Assembly (NCBI RefSeq): GCF_017874215.1
Contig: NZ_JAGGLB010000005.1
Location: forward strand, 124,001 to 188,000
Reading direction: 5' to 3'
From: Paenibacillus eucommiae
Lineage (GTDB): Bacteria > Bacillota > Bacilli > Paenibacillales > NBRC-103111
Length of the DNA: 64,000 bases
In this document: piece after piece, positions 1-10,400 of the stretch
Position numbering within the stretch: position 1 is the stretch's first letter
Layout of the letters: every line of letters begins with the position of its first letter
Notes under the pieces: model-generated
Database searches by the model: none
Told to the model about the DNA's origin: nothing
What the model saw: the letters and a program-made list of their open reading frames with translations, nothing else
Position numbers and translations under genes: made by a program

Positions 1-3000
1 GGCCCAATGTCGATATTGCCGAAACGAATGGTCCCTTGTGTCCCGATCCCTTTGTTAATATAAGCATCTTCGGATATGAAACGCTCTATAGGCTGCGGAT
101 CGACAATGCCGAAGTCCGGGCCTGTCCGGTAAGGATTCAGCCATTCAGGAGTCGGGCGCGGCTTAATAGGCACATTCGGAACGACCAGAGGTGGTATAGA
201 CACTCCGGGCTTCTGAGGAGATGGCAGAGGAATATAGCCCTCCCATTTAGGGATGAGGACGGTGCGCTCCTCTGTAGTGACATAAAAGACATGCCGGCTG
301 TCCTCATAAAAGAACGGTGCGTCCCAAGGATCTGCCAGGGAATGACTAGGGCTGACAGTGCTATCCCTGAGCGGATTGTTCAACACTGGACGCGGCAGCA
401 TAGCAGACGGGAAGGTGCCATCCGGGTTCATAAGCATAAAGCCCCGATAATAGTTGATAGTAAACGCTTTGAGTGATGAATCCAATTCCCGGCTTGGTCC
501 AATGAGCAGAAAATAAGGCGCGTCGATATCCTCAAGACGAACCGGCAAGCTGTGGGTGTTGTAAAGAGTAAACGAAGACGACCCCTGCCCAGAGATGTGT
601 ATACGCAGGGCGTCTTTTCCTTCACTGTATACGGATAGCTCTAATTTGGAGCGGTCGAATGCGTCTGCCCCGACAGGGTTAAACCGTCCCAGCTCAGTTG
701 GCTTTTTGATATCTGACGTTTTGACAGGCTGCCATTTGCCATTGTAATATTCGCTCCAGCACAGAATGGCCTGCATCGTCACTTGTGAATTAGTTTTGGC
801 ATCCGCCTGTGTCGACTTCTTGACCTCGCTCAGCTTCATATTGGCGATGGATTTCTCAGCCCCTCCAGAGCCTTCTGTTGGTCCGGGTGATGCATTCAGT
901 TTGGAAGGATCAAGCGGCGCCTGCTGCAGCACTCTAAGCCAGAAAAGGAACATCCGGCCTTTCCAGACGACCGGGATGACCGGGTTGTCTTCAATATCCA
1001 GCCGAATAGGCTCCCATGGCGTCCAATACCCATATTCGCGGCGGCGGTAGAAATAGCTGCGGTTCGCGCCAGCCGTACGGGCAACCACGTGGCTGATATC
1101 ATCCTGGGACTGGTTCGGATCGAATTCTTCGAAGTGAATGCCGCATGGCTCCAGCTTCGCCACTTCCTCCAGCTTCGTCAAATAGTTCTGCAGCGCGGCT
1201 GCTGCGCTGTCTTCTGTAATATCGCTTTGCAGCAGCTCGCTCATCGCCTCCTTGAAGAAAGGCGATTGATCGTCACGCAGCTCGGGCTCCAGCCAATTTT
1301 CGGGGTAAAGGAAAATTTTGCGATTGGCTTCCCATACCCGGTAACGGCTCATCCATTCCCACTGCTTCGCATTGATGGAGGATGGTGATACCCTGCGTTC
1401 CAGATTCATTAAGCTTCGTTCGATGAACAGCTGGACAGAGGACAGAGCGTGCCTCACGCGGGATGTCTGCATGCAAGGCTCCATCTGGACATCCATCAGG
1501 AAATATTCGAACAGCTTATCCGGTGTATCGATGTGCCCGGTAACTGCGGACTCACGCATCCGATGAAGCAGGTAGGCAACCAGCGCATCACGCTGCAGTC
1601 TTCTCATTTCATCATTAATACCTTTCAGAACTTCCAGCCAGCCGCTTTCGTCATAACGGGCACGAAGCGCCGACTGCAAGCTGCGGACCGTTGGTGCTTG
1701 CGGTTCGTTATGGGCGGCTTGGATAAGTGCCGATGCCGATACGCCAAGCTTCTTTACCCAAGCATACGCACTATAGACTCGCCCCAAAGTCTCGATATTG
1801 GCAAGATCAACTGCTGTAATGCCGAAGTGCTGCAGCAGCGTCTCTACAGAAGATGGCTCCCAGCGCGGCAGTGTGTACAACAAACCATCTGGATTTTGGG
1901 CCGCGGCAGACGGGTTTTGCAGGATAGACAGCAGCCGCTCATCGTCAGGAGAGAGGGCGGCCTTCATCGAAGCGAAGGTCAGCAGCGCATCGAAGGCTTT
2001 CAACAGCGCCTCCCAAATTTCCGGCTTTGGATTGCCCGCTGCTGGGAGCTGATTTAGCCAGCCTTGTCCATGAATCCGATAGTCGCTTTGGGAAGCAAAG
2101 AAGGAAATTTCGGACGCAGTCAGATGAAGCGCAGAAGCAAGCGCAGCTGTTTTACTGAATCGGATGTATATGCTCCGCAGCCGGTCGATCCCGAAGGTGG
2201 GGTACAGCAGTTTAGGCGGTATGATTCCTACCCCAAGACCACTCGTCTCCCAGCGAAGCTTGAACGTGTCTTTGACTTTCTCGGCTTGTATGGAAACGGG
2301 ATACAGCGTTCCTCCACGCAGCTCAATTGGCGTGTTATTACTATAGACAGTGCCGTCCAGAGACAGGGGAACCGTGGCGCCAGCAAGGGATAAAGTCACG
2401 CTCGCACCAGGATCTGCTTCGATATATAGGTTATAAAAGCCGTTCTCCGGTGCTTCCACATACCCGCTCCAAATACCAGAAACTGCGCTGCCGGGTGACG
2501 GGTTAGCAGGAAGCTTGTGCTGGCTTTCAGCTGTATATGTGAGATTATCGACCGTGTCATAAGTTATATCTGCTTCTCCGGAAGCTGAATCCTGATAGAA
2601 GAACTTAACGGAAAGTCCGGATGACGACAGCGCTGTTAGATCATCCAGCGCAGGGCGGTTCTGATCATTCGACGCATGCAGAATGGACGCGTTATTAAGC
2701 GCTGTAGAGGCTAGCGCAGAATCGGCTTTCGCTGCTGCTGCAGCGGTCTGCAGCGCAAATTGGCGCTTGCGGCGGTTCTTCAGCTCAGCAAGCAAGCTGG
2801 ATATCAGCTGCTCCCGCTTTTTCGTCACAGGAGCAGAAGAGGCCTCAAACGAACTATAGTATGGCAGCAGCTCGGGGTACTGGGCGAACAAGCTTCTTGT
2901 GGCACGATACAGCTCGTCTACCGCATTTATAAATCCAGTGCTCGCACCGCCTGGCACGGCTTTAAGCGCATCGCGGATCGCATCGCTCATAATGCCTGAG

Positions 3001-6000
3001 CTGTATATGAGCCGTTTCCGCAAATTGTCGTAAGATATGCCTCCTTGTGCAGCAGCCACAATTTCTTGCTTCAGCGCGGGCTGGTCGTGCGCGTAAGGGA
3101 TGTCGGTTACGACGCTGCCGCTTAGTATGCCGAAGAATCGATCCGCTGCCTCGCTGCCATAGAACATAGCCATCTTCGCCCGTGCTGCCTGTCCGTCCGG
3201 ATCATCGGTCAGCGAGAACTCGCCTTCAATTGTGGCGAGACCGGACCGCAAGGCAAGGGCAAGATCCAGCAGCATCTTGTCGTCCGGCGCCGAACGCCCG
3301 CTTATGTCCTGATTCCATACCAGGTACAGCAGTTGAGCAGGCTTTACAGACGTTGCTTTCAGGCGGTTAACAAGCTTAATAAACCGCAAGAGAGGAAGCT
3401 CGGGAGGGTTAGGAGCTGCAAAAGGATCAATCGTTGTGTACCTGCTGAGCAGCACAAGCTCCTGCACGCTAAGCTTCAGCTTTCGAGCCAGCCAGCCGCG
3501 GCGAAAAACCGCAGATATTTGGTCCATAAGCAGTGGTGTCGTAGCGTCGATGTCAAGCTCTTTGATGATGGTTTGGAGCTCCTCACCAGTCAGTTGGAAC
3601 GCCGCACGCAATGAATGCGCATGGTCGATTAGCTTTTTGGATCCATCCAAATATTGACCATATCCGTCATCGGCAAAAGCAGCATCCCGATCAAGCAGGG
3701 AGGGACTGAGAAACATTTGGCGGTAGAGGGAATTCTCCCCATGTGTATCGATTGGAGCCAGACAAGCGAGCAGAGGCAGCAAGTCCTTATCCGTTCTGAG
3801 CTTCAGGAGCGCTATGGTGCGGATGACTGCACCAAGACGTGGCAGCATAATATGAAATCCAGCGTCCAGCCGCTGCTTGTTGATCTGATCATCGGGGTCG
3901 TTCGGCGTCTGATCAGCTGGATATAGCGCAGTAATTGCCTTATCCAGCTGATCGATCGACCAGCCTGATTTCTTCCATAGCCGGATGAACCGGCTCAGAC
4001 GCACAAATTCAAATGCACGGATTGTGTTGGAAGTGGGATCAGGATTGGCGTAGCGGAGCTCCAGCTTCTCGAAGCTGCAGCCTTTGTCCGATCCGTCCGG
4101 GTCCTGCAGCGTAATTAAGCCCATCATATTGGCATAATTGTCTGCATTAACGATCCATGCTTTAATGTCCCCTGAATAAGCTGCGGGGTCAAGATGCGGC
4201 GCCAGTGCCTCGTCCAGCTCGGCACCTGTCATACTGCCATCTTTATATGCTTTTAACACCGCGAATGGCACGCCCAGCCGTTCAAGTTTTGGTATAAGCG
4301 CAGCATTCGGGTTCATAAATCGAGTCTTCAGAATCTGGATCAGATCTTCATAAGAAATACCAAGCCGTCTCGTGAGCGCTTTTGCATTCGAGAGGCTGTC
4401 TGCTGCATCCGCTTCCGGGGTGCCTGACGGAAAACCATAAAGGTGCTGCAGTGATAAGCTGCTATCGGTAAGTAGTGTATATTCAGCTCTCGAGAGCCGC
4501 AGCTCCTCCATCAAAATATCACGCCAGCCATATTCGTCTTCACTTGCGCGCTCCAAAGTGTCACTTTTGCGCAGATCCTCCATGACTGAAGAGAGCGGCG
4601 CTTCGAACTTTGTGAAATAGCGGCGCAAATTTTCCAACGGCTGGTGGAAGGGAAGCGGAAGAACGGGCGGGAGGATAGGGGGGAGCGAGCCAGGCTGGGC
4701 TGGCTTGCCAGCCAGCAGCTCATACGCCGTCTCACTGACAAATTGCGGATTGGCCAGCAGCTCCTCCGGTTGTGCCAAGCCGTCCGTATTATGGCCGGTA
4801 TAACCCGACAGCGTAAAATCATGCGTAATATAATGCTCAAGCGTCTCATTAACCAAATCAATATAAGGAACAGGCAGATTCGTATTTTCGCAGGTTAAAG
4901 GAAGGTGCTGAAGATCGGGCCGGCGATCGAGCAGCACCGTTTGCGGATTGAATGCACCCGCAGGCACAGATGGGCGGTCCAGAAAAAGCAGCAGGTCAAC
5001 AAGATAAGCCGCTGGACTAAGAATCGAACGGCAGTGCTCGCAGGAGCAATAATCTGCCTCACCGAACAGCTTCTCAAGAGCGGGATAGGCAATTATATCT
5101 GAAGCATTCGAAAAGGACTCCGAAGTGGCTGAAACTGCAGACTGTGTCTGAGCAAAAGCATACATATCCGGTACCAGGGCAGAAGTACGATAGGAGAGCG
5201 CGAGATTCAGTACTGTGTTGTGCACCTGCTGGGATTTCGTATAGATAAGCCGGGCATTCGCTTCACCGCCCACTTCATGCCCAATTGTACGGATAAACTC
5301 ATCCCTGTCATGGCGAACCACAGCATAGGCTGAGTCCAAGCCCTTGGCCAGCAGTACATTCATTGCATCATCGCTGGGGGATATTTGATATACCCGTTGA
5401 ATGCGTTCAATCTCTTCAGCCACCTCAGGCTTTATTTGCAAGCTGCGGTGATTGATGTATTGCTGGATGGGGTGAACACCAATCTCGAAATCTCCCTGCT
5501 GCCCGGATAGAAAAGCGTACACCGGCTCGGCAAGACCTGCAGTCTTCAGCGGGGTATCCTTATCCTTGACCATTCGGGCCACAACTGCTGTAGGGTAGCT
5601 GAGCCTTATTTGAGCCGCCATCAACTCGGCATAACGTTCGCGCTTCTCCGATTCGTTCTCGCCAGGAATTTCCTGAGGAACTGGATCGTTCCCCATAATG
5701 CTCTGCCAATTACGCGCACGATAAAAGCCGCTATCGACAAGATCATGTGCGCCAGACAGTCCATTCGGTCCTCCGGCCCTATGCAGCTTGTGAATAAGCG
5801 GAGCATTATTCAAAGTCATGTAAGCAAGCTGTCCATCCAGCTTAAGCCGCGTTTCCAGCTTCTCCCCGAACGTGCTCCGCACAGAATTCCAGAATTCCGT
5901 TGTATTGTGCCTGTTTCGCATATATAAATCCGCCAGCTTAACCTGCTGCTGGGTGTCATCGCCAATAGTGACAGCTATTAGATCCTTAAGCGGTGAAATC

Positions 6001-7346
6001 CCTATTAGGGCGGGCCCATCCAGCGCCCGCCTGGCAGCCGTTCTGCGGAACTTCTCGACTGCACCTGCAACACCTCTCGCCATGGAAGCGGGAATGCCTC
6101 CGCTGCGGGTCGCATCTTTCCAGATCGATTCTGCGATGGAGGCGTCCGTCTGATAGAGCGCATCATCATTGGCGGGCAGGCCGGCGCGGAAAAGTGCATA
6201 GAAGAAAGCCGGCTCAAGCTGGCCGTCCTCATCCGCAGTCCTGGCGCTAAACTGGTCTGCCAGTGAAGCGAGCGCTACTGCGCGCGCATCCCAACCGGTT
6301 TTGTTCGCAAGGTAAGTAATATCCTGCTGCTCATCGGTCTCTTTCAGATCGCCCAGCGAACCGCCGAAATGCTCGGATAATGCGCCTGTCAGCATTTCAT
6401 GCTCGGATCGAAGGGTGGCAGCTATTTTAAGATCATCAGGAAGCCGGATATGCAGTGTCTCATGGTTAGATGCATTGTATCGGACATCGGAAGCGGCAAG
6501 AAACCTGTCGCCTGAATATACGAGCGCCTGAAGATCCGGGGTTGTTTTGCCGCGTTCACGCAAGCCCTTTTCAGAAAATGAAGCAAGATAACTGCCGCTA
6601 TCATCGGTAAGGGTCTCAGCCAGCAGCGTGTCGCCTCCGACGGACTTGTCCATAATCCGAACCTGCAGCCCTCCAAGGCTCGCGCTTATCCGAATCAAGA
6701 CTTTCCCCTCCACCGTATAGGAAGCAGCAGCGGATACAGAAATCGGCACCTTCAGATCGACCACTTCAAGGGGAGCCGCCTCCCGGATCACCTTAGCTTC
6801 ACTTAACATCGCTCCATCGGTGTTATATACAACGATTCTTAGATTAATTCCCGCGACACCTGGCAGCGAGTCGTAGCGGATCGTATAGAAGCCTTCGACA
6901 TCTGTCAGATCCTCGCCAAGACGAAGCATTGCGCCTTCACCTACGTGAAAAGCGCATACTTTGCCGCCTGCATATGGGCGGCCATCCTCGCGCCAAACCT
7001 GTCCGGCGGCTAAGCGCATGACCGGCTGACACGGAGTTTCAACTGCGCCGCCATCAAGGGCATTCCATTTTTTTAATAAGGCATTAAGCACTTCTGCGGT
7101 CTTCTCGTCTACTTCTCCCGTCGGCTCGATACCTTGCTGTTCTTGAAACATCGAAACCAGTTTGAGGGTCATTTTATCAAATATAGCTCTTTCCTGTTCG
7201 GCTGACAGGCGAGCTTCAAGGGCTCTACGTTCCTCTTCGCTGAATCGAAAAAGATTTTTCTCCAGTATAAGTCTCAGAGCTGCCTGCAAATCGGCAACCC
7301 CGACTCCAGTCATCCGCAGCTTCAGCGGAGAAACGATTTTATTCAT
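1..7346 (-). CDS. Tc toxin subunit A (TcA), C-terminus beyond window
   Basis: TcA subunits form the pentameric pore and syringe that binds host cells and injects the TcC effector. The reading frame is open from the ATG at 7346 to the left edge (about 2448 residues). The start has GAGGAGG 4 nt upstream. Residues about 1-100 resemble a peptidoglycan-binding-like repeat (VADLQAALRLIL, then VSMFQEQQGIEPTG), followed by a carboxypeptidase-regulatory-like beta domain (about 110-210). TcA hallmarks follow: CEHCRSILSPAAYLVDLL near residue 769, NTNLPVPYIDLV near 820, and the neuraminidase-like-region signature NRKIFLYPENWLEPELR near 2005. Compared with Photorhabdus TcdA1 (about 2500 residues) the first signature is displaced by some 700 residues, an N-terminal extension. 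By the same comparison, perhaps 800-1100 residues (including the TcB-binding end) are missing on the left; this is inference. It lies 143 bp downstream of the fused TcB-TcC gene on the same strand, so the two probably form one operon. Confidence 0.93.
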   Translation of the reverse strand, partial: MNKIVSPLKLRMTGVGVADLQAALRLILEKNLFRFSEEERRALEARLSAEQERAIFDKMTLKLVSMFQEQQGIEPTGEVDEKTAEVLNALLKKWNALDGGAVETPCQPVMRLAAGQVWREDGRPYAGGKVCAFHVGEGAMLRLGEDLTDVEGFYTIRYDSLPGVAGINLRIVVYNTDGAMLSEAKVIREAAPLEVVDLKVPISVSAAASYTVEGKVLIRISASLGGLQVRIMDKSVGGDTLLAETLTDDSGSYLASFSEKGLRERGKTTPDLQALVYSGDRFLAASDVRYNASNHETLHIRLPDDLKIAATLRSEHEMLTGALSEHFGGSLGDLKETDEQQDITYLANKTGWDARAVALASLADQFSARTADEDGQLEPAFFYALFRAGLPANDDALYQTDASIAESIWKDATRSGGIPASMARGVAGAVEKFRRTAARRALDGPALIGISPLKDLIAVTIGDDTQQQVKLADLYMRNRHNTTEFWNSVRSTFGEKLETRLKLDGQLAYMTLNNAPLIHKLHRAGGPNGLSGAHDLVDSGFYRARNWQSIMGNDPVPQEIPGENESEKRERYAELMAAQIRLSYPTAVVARMVKDKDTPLKTAGLAEPVYAFLSGQQGDFEIGVHPIQQYINHRSLQIKPEVAEEIERIQRVYQISPSDDAMNVLLAKGLDSAYAVVRHDRDEFIRTIGHEVGGEANARLIYTKSQQVHNTVLNLALSYRTSALVPDMYAFAQTQSAVSATSESFSNASDIIAYPALEKLFGEADYCSCEHCRSILSPAAYLVDLLLFLDRPSVPAGAFNPQTVLLDRRPDLQHLPLTCENTNLPVPYIDLVNETLEHYITHDFTLSGYTGHNTDGLAQPEELLANPQFVSETAYELLAGKPAQPGSLPPILPPVLPLPFHQPLENLRRYFTKFEAPLSSVMEDLRKSDTLERASEDEYGWRDILMEELRLSRAEYTLLTDSSLSLQHLYGFPSGTPEADAADSLSNAKALTRRLGISYEDLIQILKTRFMNPNAALIPKLERLGVPFAVLKAYKDGSMTGAELDEALAPHLDPAAYSGDIKAWIVNADNYANMMGLITLQDPDGSDKGCSFEKLELRYANPDPTSNTIRAFEFVRLSRFIRLWKKSGWSIDQLDKAITALYPADQTPNDPDDQINKQRLDAGFHIMLPRLGAVIRTIALLKLRTDKDLLPLLACLAPIDTHGENSLYRQMFLSPSLLDRDAAFADDGYGQYLDGSKKLIDHAHSLRAAFQLTGEELQTIIKELDIDATTPLLMDQISAVFRRGWLARKLKLSVQELVLLSRYTTIDPFAAPNPPELPLLRFIKLVNRLKATSVKPAQLLYLVWNQDISGRSAPDDKMLLDLALALRSGLATIEGEFSLTDDPDGQAARAKMAMFYGSEAADRFFGILSGSVVTDIPYAHDQPALKQEIVAAAQGGISYDNLRKRLIYSSGIMSDAIRDALKAVPGGASTGFINAVDELYRATRSLFAQYPELLPYYSSFEASSAPVTKKREQLISSLLAELKNRRKRQFALQTAAAAAKADSALASTALNNASILHASNDQNRPALDDLTALSSSGLSVKFFYQDSASGEADITYDTVDNLTYTAESQHKLPANPSPGSAVSGIWSGYVEAPENGFYNLYIEADPGASVTLSLAGATVPLSLDGTVYSNNTPIELRGGTLYPVSIQAEKVKDTFKLRWETSGLGVGIIPPKLLYPTFGIDRLRSIYIRFSKTAALASALHLTASEISFFASQSDYRIHGQGWLNQLPAAGNPKPEIWEALLKAFDALLTFASMKAALSPDDERLLSILQNPSAAAQNPDGLLYTLPRWEPSSVETLLQHFGITAVDLANIETLGRVYSAYAWVKKLGVSASALIQAAHNEPQAPTVRSLQSALRARYDESGWLEVLKGINDEMRRLQRDALVAYLLHRMRESAVTGHIDTPDKLFEYFLMDVQMEPCMQTSRVRHALSSVQLFIERSLMNLERRVSPSSINAKQWEWMSRYRVWEANRKIFLYPENWLEPELRDDQSPFFKEAMSELLQSDITEDSAAAALQNYLTKLEEVAKLEPCGIHFEEFDPNQSQDDISHVVARTAGANRSYFYRRREYGYWTPWEPIRLDIEDNPVIPVVWKGRMFLFWLRVLQQAPLDPSKLNASPGPTEGSGGAEKSIANMKLSEVKKSTQADAKTNSQVTMQAILCWSEYYNGKWQPVKTSDIKKPTELGRFNPVGADAFDRSKLELSVYSEGKDALRIHISGQGSSSFTLYNTHSLPVRLEDIDAPYFLLIGPSRELDSSLKAFTINYYRGFMLMNPDGTFPSAMLPRPVLNNPLRDSTVSPSHSLADPWDAPFFYEDSRHVFYVTTEERTVLIPKWEGYIPLPSPQKPGVSIPPLVVPNVPIKPRPTPEWLNPYRTGPDFGIVDPQPIERFISEDAYINKGIGTQGTIRFGNIDIG

Positions 7347-7489
7347 GAAAGCCCTCCTCGGCAAATGTGCTGCGTAATGTATGCTGCGTGCTGTGTAGTA
7401 CGTAATCCGTAATCCGTCTTGCTTGATGCTTAATGCGTACATAATGAGTAATACGTACGTAATACGTAATACTTGCTGAGTGCCACGCG
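7347..7489. other. Low-complexity spacer between TcB-TcC and TcA genes
   Basis: This spacer is built largely from short repeated words such as ACGTAAT, CCGTAAT and ATACGTA (7400-7470), unlike the coding DNA on both sides. No terminator with a T run was seen, which fits co-transcription of the two toxin genes. The TcA ribosome site is its left end. No promoter could be identified with confidence. Confidence 0.5.
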
Positions 7490-10400
7490 TCAGAACGGAC
7501 GGTCGTCCGGCCATCCTCCGCTCATAATGGTCTTGAATTGCTCCTGTTCTCCATTTGCCAGCTGAGACGTCCTGTCGACGCCATTGGTCGAATAGCTGCA
7601 TCGCGAGCACCGTGGCATCGCGCTTCCGGCTGCTCTACCCGAGCGCTGCTGTACATGCAACAGCAAATCGCTGAGATCATCGGCAGTAACGGAACGCCCA
7701 AGTGCTGCTTCCCTTGCATAAAGCGCATCGCTAAGCGCGTTCATCTCGGCATGCTGTTGACCGGGACGGCCATAGTAGTTCGGATGAGTTTGGGAAGGCA
7801 GTTCGCCAAATTCTCGCATTCTTTGCTCTAGTAGAGGGTGCATCTCTCTGCCGGGTGCCGCATTAGTACCTGTAAGCACCTGGTCGGAAGCAGGCTCGTG
7901 CACGGCAGCGGCAGCAGGTCCTTTGCCATCGCGTGCTGCTGCCCGCGCACTAAGACGAACGCGGACGTTGCGCACAGCGGCACGACCGAGCGTGCCCACG
8001 ACGGCCCCGCCTCCACCGAAAGCAGCACCCGTAAGCGTGGCGGCCCCGACCTCGTCCATGTTCAGGCCGCCGTTTGCTTCCACTTCTCCGCTTGCGACCT
8101 GGCGGGTTGACTCCTGTACGGCGCCGCCTGCAGCACCGGCGACGATACCTTTTCCCGCGCCGCGGGCAACCTGACCGCCCAGGCTGCCAGTCGCTGCAGT
8201 AGCCGTGCGTGCTGCTGCAACCGCCTGTGCGGCGGTTCGGCCGGTTCGCACGGCCTGGCCTACAGCCCGGGCGGCGGATGCGCCCGGAATAATACTTAAG
8301 GCGCCGCCAGCAGCGCCTCCTCCAGCGGCTGCTGCGCCAGCACGCCTCAAGTCAATGTCCTGACCGGGCTCCCTCGTCAGTGCTTGCGCCGTCAAGTCTG
8401 CGGCGCCGCCGCTAAGCGCACCGGCAGCCGCGCCAACGGCAACCGTTCCGGCAAAGGTAACAGCCGCAGCCCCGGTAGCTCCGGCGGCTGTACCGCCAAC
8501 TGCAGCGGCAGCCGCACTGACCGCTATAGCGCCAGCGCCGGCAGTAGCAACCGTTACGACGACGGCGACCGTCACCACGGCAGCTACAATAGCAGCCTGC
8601 TTCCATGTCCACATTCCGTTTGGATCGATATGGACAATCGGGTTGTTCCGGACAAATACATACAGGTTTGGCCCATCCATCAGACCGCCTGGATCGCAGC
8701 TCAGCCACCTGCCGAGCCACGGCACATAATATCGCGCACCGTAGTAATACAAGCCGCTTTCCTCGTCCCGCTCCTTGCCCGAATAACGATAGCGCTTGGG
8801 TGCTTCCGCTGCACGGCCAGCCCCCTGGTAGGAGGTGCTGCCATAGGGATAATACTCTTCATAGGAGAGTATTTGGGCGTCTCTGCCAAGCTCCAGGCTG
8901 GCCGAGCCCAGGTGATTGCCAAGCTGATAGCGAATCAATTGCCCGGGTGATCCGTCATTGCCTATGGTACGGGTCTCCACTACCGCAATCCTTTCTGAGT
9001 CGTCCATAATGTGCAGCGTCTCGCGCTCCAGCTTCACCGTTGTTCCGTCTCCGGCGTACTCACGGTACAGTTCAAACCCGGCCAGATAGATCCGCTCTGA
9101 CTTGCGGGTCGGCTGCTGTCCGGCGGCGGCTTGCCGCTCGGTCACCTTACGTACACGCTGGCCCTTGGCGTCATAGACGTACCAGGTCGTTTCTGGCACA
9201 GCCCCGTTTCCGGCAGCTTGCTGCGATGATGCCAACAGCTGGTCCCGGTAATCCCACAGCATTAGCTGCAGATGCGGCATGGCGGTTATACTGCCGTGTA
9301 ATCCCGCTTTTCCGTCATACCGGTAGGGTTCGGCGGTTGCTCCAATGCCAGGTCCAACCCCAGTTGCGCTCAGCCGGTTATTCATTTTCCCCGGCTCCAA
9401 TTGACTAGCCTCATTATAGGTGTAAGAACGCGTCCAACCGGGAAGAACAGGGTCACTGCCGCGATGCTGCACAGCCAAGATGTTGCCGGCTGCGTCATAG
9501 ACGTACTGCTCGGTATACAGCCCCATTGCATGGCCGTCGCCGGGCTGCTCCTGGCGGCTTCGGAAGCTGTCCAGGTGATCAGGGGGCGGCGGGCTTGACT
9601 GGCCTGGTTGGCCGGCATTTTGCCCCAGATGTTCACGGCCCGAGGCTTCAATCAGGCGATTGATGGCGTCGTAGGTATAACCCGTGCTTGGCTCTACCCG
9701 GCGGTTGCGAAAGAAGACGGTCTGCTGCGAATCGTCGCGTATGCGGGTAATATTGCCAGCCGGATCGTAGCTGTAATGCAGATTCTGCACCTGTCCGGGG
9801 CTGTCTGTTCCGGTGAACCCCGCTGCATGGCGGACGGTTCTCAGATTCGTGAGCTGGAACGTGTCCGGATTGTACGTATAAAAGGTAGAGATGCCGGCAC
9901 CGTCATCCGTACCGTAATCAAGACGTGCTCGCTGACCTTTGGCATCATAGTCGATTCCGGTAATGAAGGTAGTGACGGCTGCAGCACCGCGCAAGCTTGC
10001 TTCAACCCGATCCAGCAAATTAGCCTCATTATAAAAGGGGCGGATCCTGCTGCCATCCGGCGCAATGAGCTCGACCGGGCGGTTCATGGCATCAAAGCTA
10101 TTTGCGGTAGTGAAGGATTTCTGCTCTAAGGGGACTGCTGTAGACCAATCGAGCGTTGTTTTATATTCTCTGGCTAATGTTAGTTCGCTCTGCAGCAGGT
10201 TGCCCTTAAAATCGAAAATCACATTGGTCGCGACTCCTGCCTGATCGTAGCTTTGAACGGCCCTTCCCCGCAGGTTGGCGGCCTCCGGATCAGGCTGGCT
10301 TTCGCCATAGACCGTTCGTTCTACCAATAATTCAGGACCGTTGTCTTCCCACATATAGGATCCTGCCGGTCGCCGCAGCGTATCATAGATGGTACGTAGT

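Noticed and set aside
1449..2057. 202-residue plus-strand frame inside the TcA gene
   Set aside because: Antisense shadow of a strongly conserved TcA coding frame; no ribosome site and no recognisable protein.
8384..8950. 188-residue plus-strand frame opposite the TcC tail
   Set aside because: Shadow of the Ala/Gly-rich coding region; composition follows the complementary strand.
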